Source: Bursaphelenchus xylophilus
Taxonomy: Eukaryota; Nematoda; Chromadorea; Rhabditida; Aphelenchoididae
Length of the DNA: 64,000 nt
Assembly: GCA_904066235.2 (NCBI GenBank)
Contig: CAJFCV020000004.1
Span: forward strand, 3,038,001-3,102,000
Reading direction: 5' to 3'
The position numbers and the translations under genes were made by a program. Numbering within the stretch: position 1 is the first letter of the stretch; every line of letters starts with the position of its first letter. Below, piece after piece: positions 9,091 to 19,625 of the stretch. The notes under the pieces were generated by a model. That model was not told where the DNA came from. It saw only the letters and a program-made list of their open reading frames with translations, and did no database searches.

Positions 9091-12000
9091 TCAGACGGCC
9101 TTGGCGCCGGACTTCTCCAATAAAGCTGTCGTTTCGTGGTCAAATTCAATCACCACATTGTACAATGCCATTGCCACGTAGCTAAAAGTGGAAATTTTAA
9201 ATTTTTTTATTAAAAATTGTTGGAGCCGTCTTATACGATGAAATATGCCCAAGTAAAAATTCTGCGTTTCCGAGCAGCTTTCATCGTATAAAATGAGAAT
9301 CGGAGTTTATAGGACGTATTTTACCCAATATATCATTTTTCCCCCACTCTAGCGACATCTTATACGGCAAAACCTTTGTAAAATCAAAAATCTTTTACTT
9401 GGGCATGTTTCATCGTATAAAACGTCTTCAGCACCGAAAAACTCACAAACTCTGCTATCCCCCTATTTTTCCAGAAACCAATCAGCACGCTTACCTAGCA
9501 GGCAAATCTCCCATGTTCAAAGCGATTTGATGCAAAACAAAGACTCCATCATGACCCAAGGCTCTAAAGAACTTGTCCAAATAAACTGAACCGGCATGAC
9601 ATGCCAAATAAGCGCGAATCCGCTCCTGAGATCGAGCCGGCGTACACATGGTGAGAACCCAGCTCATGCAGTTGGCACTGCTCACACAACAAACAAAGAG
9701 CATCCAGAACCAGAGGAAGAGTAGTAATTTTTCGTAGTAGATGTTCAACGTGAGGACACAGTTGACTGTTTGCTTCTGAAAATGTGCTTAATAATTGTAG
9801 GGCTACAATTAAATAAGGTTCTAATGGAGATTTATCAATTTTTTCAGTCAGGGAAAGACTTGACTCAGAGCGGGTCAAGTGTTCCACTCAGGGTCAAATG
9901 TTTCAACTATATAGTTTGCTTCTGAAAACGTTCTTAGTCATTGTGCGGTTACAGTAAAATAAGGTTCTAGTGGAATTTTACCGATTTTTCAGTCAGGGAA
10001 AGACTTGACTCAGAGCGGGTCAAGTGTTTCACTCATAGCAGCAACTTCGGCACAGTGTGTAAAAACACTTGCCATCATTTTTTAGGGATTTACAATGCGC
10101 GATATAAAAATTTTCAGCTCAAACATACGGGTGAATTGGCCAACATTCTCCGTGGCACGTCACAGTGAGTGATCCTCGGGAAATGCCCCGTTTCCTGCCA
10201 ATTCTTGCCAGACAGCAGGTCCGCAATCACCGAAGGACCATGGAATGAATAGAGAGGACTGTCAATGAGATCATTAAGCCAATAGAACATCAGCCACGCA
10301 TTGGCGGCCTGGATTACGCCGTAGATAATGTAGTAAAAGACCATGCGGCCGCGTTTATGACGTCTAGCTAACCGAATCGCATCCCAGACATACGTTCCTA
10401 CTTGCTTTTCGAGCAGATCCATGCGGCCTGAAATAGGTATCATGGTGCTTCGGGTAGCATACAATCACTTGGACAAGTTATACGATGAAATATGCAAAAG
10501 GGATTCTTCCATTTTTTCATTGTATAAAATGTCACAAATTGTGAAAATTAGAAAAAAATTTCAACCTGATCCTAGTCGGAACTGTGCATTTTACAAGTGA
10601 CATCTTATACGATGAAACATGCCAAATTTTCAAAAAGCATTTTTCATCGTGTAAAACGTCACCAAATGGTAAATCAAAAGAAAAATAATTCAGACTTGAT
10701 CCAAGTCAAAACTTTACATTTTACAAGTGACATCTCATACAATGAAACATGCCAAATTTTCAAAATCATGTTTCATCGTATAAAATGTCCCAGCATAAAA
10801 ATTTCAAAATCTCACCATGAAAATTGCCTCCTCGGATCTTATGCCATACCGAGTCCACATATTTAATGCATCCGCCCAGATCAAATCCGGAAAAACTCGC
10901 CAAAACGTTCCAAACGAATCGCGGCATGTAAAACGCGAACGCCTGAAGCGCCAAAAAGTACGGAATCCACTGGTAATAGCTAATAAAATTCCGTTTCCTA
11001 TGGTCGTCATTGAATTCCAATTGCTCGTCTAGGTTGGCGAAATACGTGCCTTCCACGTAACAGAACTGATTCACGAAATCCGACCAAATTCGAGGGAATT
11101 CCGCGGGCGTCCAGCAGGTGATCGGGTCGCCCCAAAAGTGCGTGGAGAGCAAAAGACCAGCGCTCACCGCCAAAATGGCCACCGTGAATCGACTGTTCAG
11201 ACGACCGGCCTGCAAATGCAAGGGGGATTTATAAATTTGCAAGAGGACAAGATATAAAAGGGATGGATGATATAAAAAATCGGAGTTGGACGATTCGGGA
11301 AACCGAAAAGTATTATGTTTCTTCAATGCAAGTGCCGAAATGACAGTGGTAGACCTGATCCAGTGGCAAAAAACGTACCATTTTGCTTCCGGGAAGTAAA
11401 AAAATGTGGCAAAATGCTTCCATCTCCAAGCGAAAAAACTCCGATTTCAAAAGCACGCTCCCTCTCTTTGTGAGGTAAAGGGCCCTTTCAAAATGAAGTT
11501 TTTTGACAGGGAAGCATTTTGCCACATTTTTGATTCTTCCCGGATACAAAATGGTACGTTTTTTGCCACAGGACCAGGTCCCTCACTGTAGGACAATTGA
11601 GGGTGCTGATTTCGAAAATGACATTCATTTTTTTGATCTCTACTTTTTTCCTTAAGTAGTACTGTAAAGTAGTAATTTTTTGAACTTTTTTACAAACACT
11701 CGACGTGGAGGGCTTTACCTTGCTGATTTCGAAAATCTTTTCATTTTTGTGTGACTTGAGAACTTTGTTTTCTTTTTTTCATGCAAAAATATTTTTTTCT
11801 TCATTAAAAAAATCAAAAAAGTAATGCTTTACAGTACTACTTAAGCTTTGAAAGCAGCAACATCGAAAACGCCCATTCATGAAAAAAAATGTTTTTTCTT
11901 TATAAAAAAATTACTACTTTACAGTACTACTTAAGGAGAAAAGTAAGGATCAAAAAAATGAATGTCATTTTCAAAATCAGCACCCTCGATTATCCTAATT

Positions 12001-12223
12001 TCGACTCTTACATCGAATAAATAATGCTTTTCGGTTTCCCAACCGTCTTTTTCCCCAGTCATCTCAGTTTCATAAAAAACGGCAAAAATTGTAAATAGTA
12101 CACTACGGCTGGGTTTTTGTCGTTCCTTTTGAGTCAAGAACTTACCAAGTCACCCTTTGGTTGAGTGAAGACCTTGCCGATCAAGGCGTTCACACTGGAC
12201 ACGGCTCCAATATGAGCACTCAT
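9091..12223 (-). CDS. innexin (gap-junction channel protein), complete, 380 aa
   Basis: Five exons join in phase: 12223-12146, 11209-10816, 10427-10129, 9775-9495 and 9181-9091, TGA at 9091-9093. Innexins form intercellular channels in the plasma membrane of protostomes. Family marks are the first extracellular loop with Cys58 and Cys76, the YYQW signature at residues 104-107 at the start of TM2 (YYQWIPYFLALQAFAFYMP), the second loop with Cys246 and Cys263, and TM4 (LLLFLWFWMLFVCCV). TM1 is about residues 34-50 (FTVAILAVSAGLLLS). Length fits the family (about 370-430 aa). The start ATG gives MSAHIGAVSSVNALIGKVF; the short N-terminal exon is supported by a phase-0 junction. The C-terminus (EKSGAKAV) is short. 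Introns carry palindromic MITEs, a tandem duplication and two larger inverted repeats. I cannot say which innexin this is. Confidence 0.92.
9226..9428. repeat. palindromic MITE pair in innexin intron 4
   Basis: Copy one runs from CGTCTTATACGATGAAATATG (first 20 nt, 9229) to TTTCATCGTATAAAATGAG (~9296). Copy two runs from GACATCTTATACGGCAAAAC (9356) to GTTTCATCGTATAAAACGTC (~9426). Spacing is 128 bp. Confidence 0.8.
9765..10035. repeat. ~145-bp tandem duplication in innexin intron 3 including the exon 4 acceptor
   Basis: The block from GTTTGCTTCTGAAAA through 'AATAAGGTTCTA' to CAGGGAAAGACTTGACTCAG and GGGTCAAGTG occurs at ~9768-9885 and again at ~9916-10032. On the gene strand each copy begins with a hairpin of the GGGAAAGACTTGAC family and ends with a TTTTCAG/AAGCAAAC acceptor. 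A second, upstream acceptor copy therefore sits at ~9923. Confidence 0.8.
10472..10794. repeat. array of three palindromic MITEs in innexin intron 2
   Basis: Copies start at about 10474, 10601 and 10731 (spacing 127 and 130) and each ends with a TCATYGTRTAAAAYGTC arm. The spacers share 'CTTGATCCAAGTC'/'CCTGATCCTAGTC' and CATTTTACAAGTGACATC, so the unit of duplication is larger than the hairpin. Confidence 0.88.
11342..11589. repeat. palindromic MITE (~250 bp) in innexin intron 1
   Basis: Left arm 'CAGTGGTAGACCTGATCC'...GTGGCAAAAAACGTACCATT...TGTGGCAAAATGCTTCC (to ~11430) is the inverse of the right arm ending GGACCAGGTCCCTCACTG (~11588) followed by TA. Ends and TA suggest a Tc1/mariner-type MITE. 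The left TA is not kept. Confidence 0.7.
11593..11996. repeat. inverted repeat in innexin intron 1, with a dispersed copy at 39.8 kb
   Basis: GAGGGTGCTGATTTCGAAAA...TAAGTAGTACTGTAAAGTAG (11597-11675) is inverted at ~11912-11992. An internal pair around 11700-11850 is weaker. One arm plus the adjoining sequence up to CGTCTTTTTCCC (~12053) recurs at 39803-39955, so it is a mobile or dispersed unit. Confidence 0.7.
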
Positions 12224-12719
12224 ATCGGATTACCTTGGTCTCCCTGAAACTCATTTTTTATGGCGTAAAGAAAGATTTAGATGACAAAAAATCACAAGTC
12301 ATGCAAAGAGCGTGAGCAACTTTAATTGTGCTTAAAGCCGCTTCAAATTTCCTTAAAATACGGGAGAAATTGAAATTTCAAAAATTTCCTAAAAAGTCAG
12401 TTCGCCGCCTACAACTTCATGTATGGCTCATGCCGCTTTCGTAAACCCCCGATTAGGAGTTTTAAACGGATTCCACTCCGTGAAACTCGATTTTCTTCAA
12501 CATACTTTTTTTTGTTTCAGCAAGATTGACTGTGAGTAAGGCAATTATTTTTTTTTACAATTTGGACTTGACCATTTTCATGGGCCAAATCAAAATTTAT
12601 GAGCCTCTTTTGAGCTTGATTGCCATAAAAAATGCGTTAAAATGTCGTAAAAGCCAAAATCAATTTTTTTTTAAAATGCTATTTCGCCCTAAATTTGAGG
12701 TAAAATACGGCTAATTTTC
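12224..12719. other. upstream flank of the innexin gene
   Basis: AT-rich sequence with no ORF resembling a known protein and no clear TATA box. Promoter elements are presumably here, by position only. Confidence 0.3.
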
Positions 12720-13745
12720 GGGGCGCTGCGACTTTTCGGGTCAGCGACAGCTCGGGTCAACGATACTATGGAACGCGTGGGTTCGTCGTTGTATGCATGG
12801 GACAGGCTAGAAGAAGGCTTAGTTAGTAAAAATAATAAGTTTGATCGGCTCCTAGGGTAGTTTATCGCCTATTTTGAGGCATTTTACATGTACTCACATC
12901 AGATAAAAGTTAGGGATCCTGGTTTTTTCGAGTAATTTTTGATCTTTTATATGTTACAATAACTCAGGGTAAAGAGAACCAGGGTTCGCAATAGCCAAAA
13001 TTACAAAAAATTGACATATTGTAACTCTTCGCCAAGTCTCCGCCGAGCCTTCGCCGACCACCCAACGGCTTTGGCAAACGAAATTAGTTCGTCGTTGTAT
13101 TCATAGCGGAGGCTAGAAGAAGGCCTAGTTAGTAGAAATAACGAGGTTGGTCTGGTTCTAGGATAGCTTGTCACCTATTTTTCGATGTACTCAAAACATC
13201 AATAATATCTTGACAAAAGTTAGGGATTTTCATTTTTTGAAGTAAATTTTTATCTTCTCTATGCGACAATAGCTCAAAATTAAGAAAACTAGAGTTAACA
13301 AGAGCAATAATTAGAAAGCGTGGTACTATTGTAAGCCTCCGGCAAGTCTCCGCCGAGCCTTCACCAGGCGTCCGCGGAGCATTCAGCGGCTTTTCCAGGC
13401 CTTGCAGGCACTTCCTCAACTTTTTTTTGGGTATCCGCTTGCCCTACGACTCGTGTCGATCGGTTTTGTGTTGACCCAAATTGTCATCCACGTCGCGCCA
13501 CGAAAACATGAAACTCCTGTTACAATAACTCAGAGTGAAGAGAACTAGTATTCGCAATAGCCCAAAATTAGAGAAAGTGGTAATATTGTAAGCCTCCGCC
13601 AAGTCTCCGCCGAGCCTTCGCCAAGCGTCCGCCGACCATCCAACGGCGTTGCCAGGCCTTGTAGGCACTTCCTACAACTTCTTTTGGCTATCCACTTGCC
13701 CTACGCCCGTATGGGCCGATTTTGTGTTGATCCGAACTTTGGTCG
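12720..13745. repeat. dispersed repeat R1, two to three partial tandem copies
   Basis: 12724-12895 matches 56637-56800 closely ('GACTTTTCGGGTCAGC', 'GGTCAACG', 'GTTGTATGCATGGG', 'AGAAGGCTTAGTTA'). C-rich blocks of the type TCTCCGCCGAGCCTTCGCC occur near 13036, 13348 and 13606, each followed or preceded by 'AGGCACTTCCT' or CACGAAAACATGAAA, showing internal duplication. No coding capacity is seen. Confidence 0.7.
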
Positions 13746-13899
13746 ACCCGAAAAGTTAAGATGCGATTGACGCATATCTCATCAAAACATAAAAATTCAC
13801 ACCCCGTCCCAGTACCACTCCAAAATCTGACGTGATTCCGCGCAATTACCCTCCCCCGCTAATTAGCCCTCTTGATATAAAATTGAGATACATGGGACG

Positions 13900-14135
13900 A
13901 AAAAAATGACAGACCTGCGGGGCGATCAGTGTTTGTCGTGTTGGTTCGCAGTGATTTCCCGAGGCCAGAAAAGCCGTGTCCGCGCACTTCTTCCTCCCTC
14001 TCTCTTCTTCGCCCCGAATCGTGTACCCGCGATCCTCGCCCGTGTTTTCTTGTCATTCCGTCCGCAGCCGAGGCTTCTTTGCACTTTCCGGCCCCGACCT
14101 CTGCGGCCTGAAGGCTCCACGCGAAGGTGAGATGA
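13900..14135 (+). other. GC-rich block ending in a splice-donor-like site
   Basis: C-rich, T-rich sequence (CTTCTTCCTCCCTCTCTC, CGCAGCCGAGGCTTC) ends in CGAAGGTGAGATGAG, a good donor. ORFs of 60-100 aa are open on both strands but match nothing. A non-coding first exon of an unrecognised gene is possible. Confidence 0.2.
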
Positions 14136-14353
14136 GGTAATTTGATGGGTGAAGGAGGCTGAAATCAAGAACTGAAGTGGTCTGATAAGCATGGTCAATC
14201 TACAGTACGAAAAGGTGTGATCGGTCAATAAAAAATTGTTGTCTAGCGACCATTTATGGTCGTAGATTGTGCCCTGACATAGAAAATGCTCGTAGCATAC
14301 TTTCGAAACATTAGCTCACCATTTGCGGCTTTGATTACATTATGAACAGTATA

Positions 14354-15914
14354 CAGTAGTTGACAGCGAATTGTCAATTTTTTTATTTCGTGTGTAACTT
14401 CACTCAGACTCAACAGAATTTGATGAGACCAAGAGCGTTTAAGAGGCTGGGAGACACGCTTCAACCTTATGAAATTGTTTTATTTCATATCGGCCACAGG
14501 CGTGGTAAAAATTTCAAAACAATTTTTTTTGGGGGACAACGAATTGTCAATTTTTACATTTTGAGGCATAAGATCTCAATAAACCAGCATATAAAGACTA
14601 GAATGGAGAGTAATCAGTTGCCAGCAATCATAGGACAGCATACAACGGGTTTCAGCCATTGGTATAATCTCCTTCGCTTTCTATAGGTCGGGCACTTGGG
14701 GGTGGACCATGTACAATATAATGACAGCTTAGGGGTCTCAAAGGCCGAAATTATTTGATATTATGGTTTTTAATGGAAGAGTATTGCTTATGTGTAAGAA
14801 AATTGCACCAGATTACAACTTGGAGGAGCTAAGGGTCAAGCATTCGTCAGATAATATTATTTATGGTCATCTAAACCCTGTGTTACTCCCAAAAATCGAT
14901 AATTTTCTTGCCGACAGGGGGCATAGGTTCATTTAAACTTTCTTTACGGCCAAGCTGACGACATTCTACAAATTATTTCATTACCTGTCTCGACGCCCTG
15001 AAATTTCCGGGTGAGATTCTGACGGTCCAATCAATTCTTGTGCCACACTAGGGTGGTGAGTATATTAATCATTTTATTGCGCGTCTTCTGCGTTTTTAAA
15101 CGTTAAAACTAATATTTTTAATGCTTGTAAAAATCTCTAATATGCTAATAAAATATCTTGGAAGTTGCAGGCTTGAAGAAATAAGAATTTTTCTGGGTGT
15201 TGCAAACCCGACGTGAAAATTCATGTAAACCCAAATATTTCCCTCTGCATACCTCTTCCATGAGTGCTGGTACTGACATGTGAAAGGCACTGAATATTTG
15301 TCTTTTAGTGTAGTTTGTTTTCAAATATAGAAGGTTTCTCCAACGATCTTCATGCGCGACATTTTTTGATTTTTGATACTCTGACCAACAGTATGAAAGG
15401 CCATGATTAACATATTCGAGGTAACAAGGCGCAAGTGTAACCCGTTAGGTGTAATTCTTTGACTTGCCCTAGCGTAGTAAGATGTAACCGCCCATAAAAA
15501 ACCGGAATATAAGATAATTTCGGCCTAGGAAGCCCCCAGGCTGACATTATATTGTACATGGTCCACCCCCAAGTGCCCGACCTATAGAAAGCGAAGGGGA
15601 TTATACTAATGGCTGAAACCCGTTGTATGCTGTCCTATGATTGCTGGCAACTGATTACTCTCCATTCTAGTCTTTATATGCTGGTTTATTGAGATCTTAT
15701 GCCTCAAAATGTAAAGATTGACAATTCGTTGTCCCCCAAAAAAATTTGTTTTAAAATTTTTACCACGCCTGTGGCCGATATGAAATAAAACAATTTCATA
15801 AGGTTGAAGCGTGTCTCCCAGCCTCTTAAACGCTCTTGGTCTCATCAAATTCTGTTGAGTCTGAGTGAAGTTACACACGAAATAAAAAAATTGACAATTC
15901 GCTGTCAACTACTG
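14354..15914. mobile_element. 1.56-kb non-autonomous TIR element, TA target duplication, ~410-bp arms
   Basis: The ends CAGTAGTTGACAGCGAATTG (14354) and its inverse (to 15914) are both flanked by TA. The inverted arms run to about 14767 and from about 15505 with few differences. Inside, a second CGAATTGTCAATTTTTACA-like block follows ~175 bp from the end, so subterminal repeats exist. The ~740-bp centre has no ORF above 64 aa. TA and CAGT ends fit the Tc1/mariner superfamily. ORFs of 100-108 aa in the arms mirror each other because of the inversion and are not taken as genes. Confidence 0.85.
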
Positions 15915-16046
15915 TATGTGTATGTGAATCAGAAAAGTTGCCTGTTTACGAGGTTCAGCAAGCCGTATGGAGCCTCAAAGATAAAATGAATTTAAGAAGA
16001 GATTTAACTACCTTTTCTGGGATTTTGAAAAATCTGGCCGATAAGA

Positions 16047-16106
16047 CAAGTTATACGATGAAACATTTCTGATAACGTTTTGCATGTTTCATCGTATAAA
16101 ATGTCC
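16047..16106. repeat. palindromic MITE
   Basis: Runs from GACAAGTTATACGATGAAAC (16047) to CATGTTTCATCGTATAAAAT followed by GTCCC (~16106). Arms ~22 bp. Confidence 0.85.
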
Positions 16107-16832
16107 CACAGCTGTTAAATTTGTGAGCTGGTGTAAGTATTTGGCCTAATTAAGAGTTATGAACGGCCATGGACGATAATTTCATGGCAAATACGGTAGT
16201 TTTTAGTATCTTTTTATTTGTCATCATTCATGAGGAGGAATATTGAAAACTCTCAATTTCATCCTCACCGTTGCCATTTCATGGTTCTGACTGCTCCTCT
16301 AGTGGTATGTAAATTGCTCTCCTCAACTTTTCCCCTCCATCTTTCAACGTCCTGTCAATTACGACAAGAGGCGGATCATATTTCAAAGACATCTCTTGTT
16401 TTACGCAGACCACTTAACATAGCGTCAAATACGCACTCCGACCTCCTTTTTGTTTGACGGGGTTTTTAAAAATCTCGAAATTGACAAACATTGCGTTGAA
16501 TTCGAATATAAGCCAAAGATTTATTCAATCTGTACCAGACATGATTTTTTGAAATTTTATATTTTTTCGCTTATGTTGCAACATTTTCGTAACGAAATCC
16601 TCGAAAAGGGAGGAAAGCAAATCAAAGATGACTTAATCAAAAGAAAGATTTGAGCTTTATTTGCTTATGTTGTATATAAGACTTGTAAAAAGGTTGTATC
16701 AAATACAAGAGCAAACAAAAAGTAGGATCTAGGAAAACAAAGGGTGTCATGCATCCGAAAGTGACAAAAATCGAATGGAAATGAAGTCAACTTTGAGGAA
16801 ACGTCAGTGAACACAAAAATTAATAGAAAAGA
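16107..16832. other. no recognised gene
   Basis: A 79-aa plus-strand ORF at 16218-16457 has a donor-like GTATGTAAA after 'APLVV', but no homology is recognised and no partner exon was found. The rest is AT-rich. Confidence 0.25.
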
Positions 16833-17159
16833 GCCAAGTTATACGATGAAACATGTTTGAGGTTTATTTACCGTATAAAATGTCGCCAAGTTGGACAAAA
16901 TCATAGTAATATCTTTCGTGATTACAGTTTGACTTTAGAAAGTCAAAAAATTTTTTTTGTTTTCAATATGGACATTTTATTCGATGGAACATGCACAGAA
17001 ATTTTTAATCGTATAAAATGCCTCTTGATGGGAATTGGTCCACAATGAAATTCCAAGCGAAATCACAATCCCGAAAAGACTCAGCATCATTATTTTATTG
17101 TAATCTTAAACGAAAGGCGACATTTTATACGATGAAACTTTTAAAGGCATTTTTATATA
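16833..17159. repeat. palindromic MITE array, third copy cut by a mariner element
   Basis: Copies: CCAAGTTATACGATGAAACA (16835) to CCGTATAAAATGTCGCC (~16887); GACATTTTATTCGATGGAAC (16973) to ATCGTATAAAATGCCTC (~17023); and a left arm GACATTTTATACGATGAAAC at 17119. Soon after the last arm the mariner at 17160 begins. Spacing is about 138 and 146 bp. Confidence 0.8.
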
Positions 17160-18401
17160 CAGGGTGCGGCAAAAAAATGGAAACTTTTTTCATTGGGTAT
17201 TGACGCAAAAATTTTTAAGTGCAGCAAAATTATTTTCATACCATTAAATTCTACGTAGCTTTCTCTCCTAGACCTTATAATTTCATGTCCATATCGGTTT
17301 ATTAACATTCTTTTTTTGAATGACAAACAGAGGGACCTCGATTTCGGACCTGTTTTTTTACCTGTGCGAACAGTTAATTTGCCCGGCATAGAAAGCACGT
17401 TGTGTCCAAAGTAATCACACAATGCAGGGAGCTTTTTGACAATTTTAAGCGTCCAGTAAGCGAAAGAAAACGCACCGCCAACACTTCTGCCAGCCGCGGA
17501 GTCATCAATAGCGAAATCCGTCGATTTCGAGAAAAAATTGCCCGTGAGACCGGCATCAGCGACCGACCAGTCGGCCAAATAGCTAAGAATCAACTCAAAG
17601 TCTCCCCACGCAAGGTCTGAAATGCGCAACTCCTAATCGGCAAGATCAAGCCCGTACGCCTGAAAAAATGCCGAAAATTCCGACGTCGGGCCGCAGGTCC
17701 GCGATGGGAGCGCATTCCCTTCGCGGTGCAATCTTTGGCGGGTGCACAACCAACAGAACGTCATAGTCCAATCCGATGAGGCCCCCTGCACGTCGGCTAA
17801 CGACGAACACCGTCAAAATAAGGGCCGTCATCGCCTAAGGCGGAATTTGTGCCAGCGGCAAGAATTCCGAGATTTTCGTGGATCAAGCGGGCAAAATTCT
17901 AGCGCCGGATTAACCTCGATTTCCTCATGCTTCTGTTGGCTCAGTAGAACCTTGGCAGCGCAAATTTGACGTTCCAACTAGACTCAGCGCCGACTCACAG
18001 GGCAACAACGAGTCAAGACCGATTTTGAGACCAATTTTCCCGATTTCACCCCGTCTGCGAAAAGAGCGCCTGCTCGCCGGGTATAAATCCAATGGACTGT
18101 AATTTTTTTTCAATTGGAGGCCAGCATCTACACTACACGCCACAAAAGTTTGGAGTCGCAAAGTAATCGCTGCGTCAAGAACGGGACCGATTTCCCCGAA
18201 AAAAGCTGCGGCCAAAAGGCCAAAATTTTAAGTCACTTTTGGAGCTCTACATCGCCACCAAAAGCAGCCACGGTAAAACGGGTTGAATATGTTATAAACA
18301 ATGCTCTATGTTATTGAAGATGACCGTTACTTTTGCGGAATTTGGATTGCTAGGAAAAATATAGCTATAAAAATAAGTTTCCATTTTTCTGCCGCACCCT
18401 G
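17160..18401 (+). mobile_element. decayed Tc1/mariner element with TIRs and TA duplication
   Basis: CAGGGTGCGGCAAAAAAATG at 17160 is inverted at the right end (CATTTTTCTGCCGCACCCTG, to 18401), both next to TA. The ~1.24-kb length is typical of mariner-like elements. Transposase remains are spread over several frames: an N-terminal helix-turn-helix-like part 'INSEIRRFREKIARETGISD' with QIAKNQLKVSP (about 17500-17620), VHNQQNVIV near the middle (~17740-17770), and a C-terminal part like 'SLESQSNRCVKNG'/EKSCG (about 18145-18210). Stops and frameshifts show it is inactive. The region between 17160 and 17400 is non-coding. Confidence 0.85.
17402..18260 (+). pseudogene. mariner-type transposase pseudogene
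   Basis: Only the first ~72 codons (17402-17620) form an open frame. They contain a run of basic residues and a homeodomain-like helix pattern (RPVSERKRTANTSASRGVI...EIRRFREKI...GISDRPVGQIAKN) as seen in the DNA-binding half of nematode mariner transposases. The catalytic half is broken into at least three frames; no D,D,D/E triad can be read intact. Movement would need a transposase supplied elsewhere. Confidence 0.7.
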
Positions 18402-18525
18402 TAATCATCGCACTGCCAAACTCAAACAGTCGCCTGGAAAAATTTTTAGAGTCGTGTTGATATGCATAAAATACGGCAATATACTTTACTTTCGCTTCCA
18501 TCGCTTTTTAGCCATAATTTTGAAG

Positions 18526-18545
18526 CATCGTATAACATGTCGCCT
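18526..18545. repeat. palindromic MITE right arm
   Basis: GCATCGTATAACATGTCGCC. It could be the partner of the left arm at 17119 if the mariner insertion is removed (total then ~185 bp), or a separate solo arm. Confidence 0.6.
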
Positions 18546-18818
18546 ATCGCATTTTTGTCATCATTGTTTGAAATCGCGGCTTTAAAGTACGCACTTCTGG
18601 AAGCCTAGCAATACACTTGGCCAAATACAGATTATTTCCCGTCGAGACCCGTGAAATATGAATTTTTTCCCACGACCCCCCTCAATTTTTTTTGCTGGCA
18701 TGAATAGTTTCCGCATAGGTTCGCAGTAGAATGTATCATAAAATGGAGTTATCATTGAATTCGGGTCGGGTAATTCGCATCCATATTTTTGGTCGCTGAA
18801 ACTCGAACCCGTGTTAGA

Positions 18819-19359
18819 TTCCCGCTGTTCAAATGGGCGATTCGGAGCCGACGGTCAGGAAAAAGGACAACAAGGACGGTAAATGCACCCAAGTAAGTTT
18901 TTTTCGTTTTTGTTCTGTTGTTTTTTAGCTATTAGAAAGCTGCTGGAAATAGTCTCACTTTATATTATACTTGATCTAACACCTAAATTTTTCTCGAAAT
19001 TTCAAAGTTTGCAGTTTACATTACGTCTTGTAAGTTCGAAAGGGCCTATTCTTCATGCCAGCTCTTTTGGGCAGATTTTATGCATCTGTATTACATTTGA
19101 TATGAAAGTTTGATCAATCTTCTTTTAGGTTACCTCCATTGCCCTCGAATCCAGGCTCCATGACGATTTGAAACGCATGAAGAAGATCCGTCTTCACCGT
19201 GGTCTCCGTCACGCTGGCTTCAAAGTTCCCCATGTTCGATATATCGTTTTCTTATTTTTTATGTTCTTCTTAATGATAATGAGGAAAATAAAATTAAAGG
19301 AAGTTATAATGTATTCTTTTTTTGAAGGTTTTTTGTTTAGAATAGATAATAAGAGGTAA
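18819..19359 (+). pseudogene. rps-18: intron-containing fragment of ribosomal protein S18 gene
   Basis: A TTAG acceptor-like site is followed by ATT CCC (18819), then ...RKKDNKDGKCTQ ending at 18893 next to a GTAAGT donor. A second exon starts at 19128 after CTTTTAG and reads VTSIALESRLHDDLKRMKKI-RLHRGLRHAGFKVPHVR. This matches the later part of eukaryotic uS13/RPS18, around the 'QKDVKDGK' and 'LREDLERMKKIRLHRGLRH' regions. The N-terminal two thirds and the conserved end (GQHTKTTGRRGRT) are missing; the frame runs on into AT-rich sequence to a stop at 19359. Keeping a spliceable intron and an upstream acceptor points to copying of genomic DNA rather than a retrocopy. An ATG at 18834 could allow a 20-codon first exon, so transcription of a short chimeric product is conceivable, but ribosomal function is not. 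Confidence 0.75.
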
Positions 19360-19444
19360 TGAATATACGTTAAACATGTGTTATTAAAGATGAATGTTAG
19401 TTATAGCGATCATAAAGTCTCTCTCATTGTCAATGTTGCTACTC

Positions 19445-19625
19445 CTTCCGGAAAGTCGCCGGACTAACTTTTGGCGCTTGAACTGTGCGATAAAGGTCAG
19501 GGTGTGAACGACAGCCCGAAAAAGCCTATTGCACGGTGCAAAAGGAAAGAAATTGCACAGGTGCAAACGAAAGTTTTGTTTTCGCACCGTGCGTGTCGCC
19601 GACTCCAGTCCGGCGACTTTCCGAA
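19445..19625. repeat. nested hairpin inside the TTAA element
   Basis: CCGGAAAGTCGCCGGACT (19448-19465 region) is inverted at AGTCCGGCGACTTTCCG (~19606-19622). Between them lie GCACGGTGCAAAAGGAAAG and TTTTCGCACCGTGCG. A related module lies in the TTAA element at 25270-26111 (~25866-26012). Confidence 0.7.

Noticed and set aside
14360..15908. ORFs of 108 and 100 aa with the same protein sequence
   Set aside because: Mirror images within the inverted arms of a non-autonomous transposon; no relation to any known protein.
18785..18840. Minus-strand GGGTTCGAGTTTC resembling a tRNA T arm
   Set aside because: No A box at a fitting distance and no pairing acceptor stem; it lies at the edge of the rps-18 fragment.
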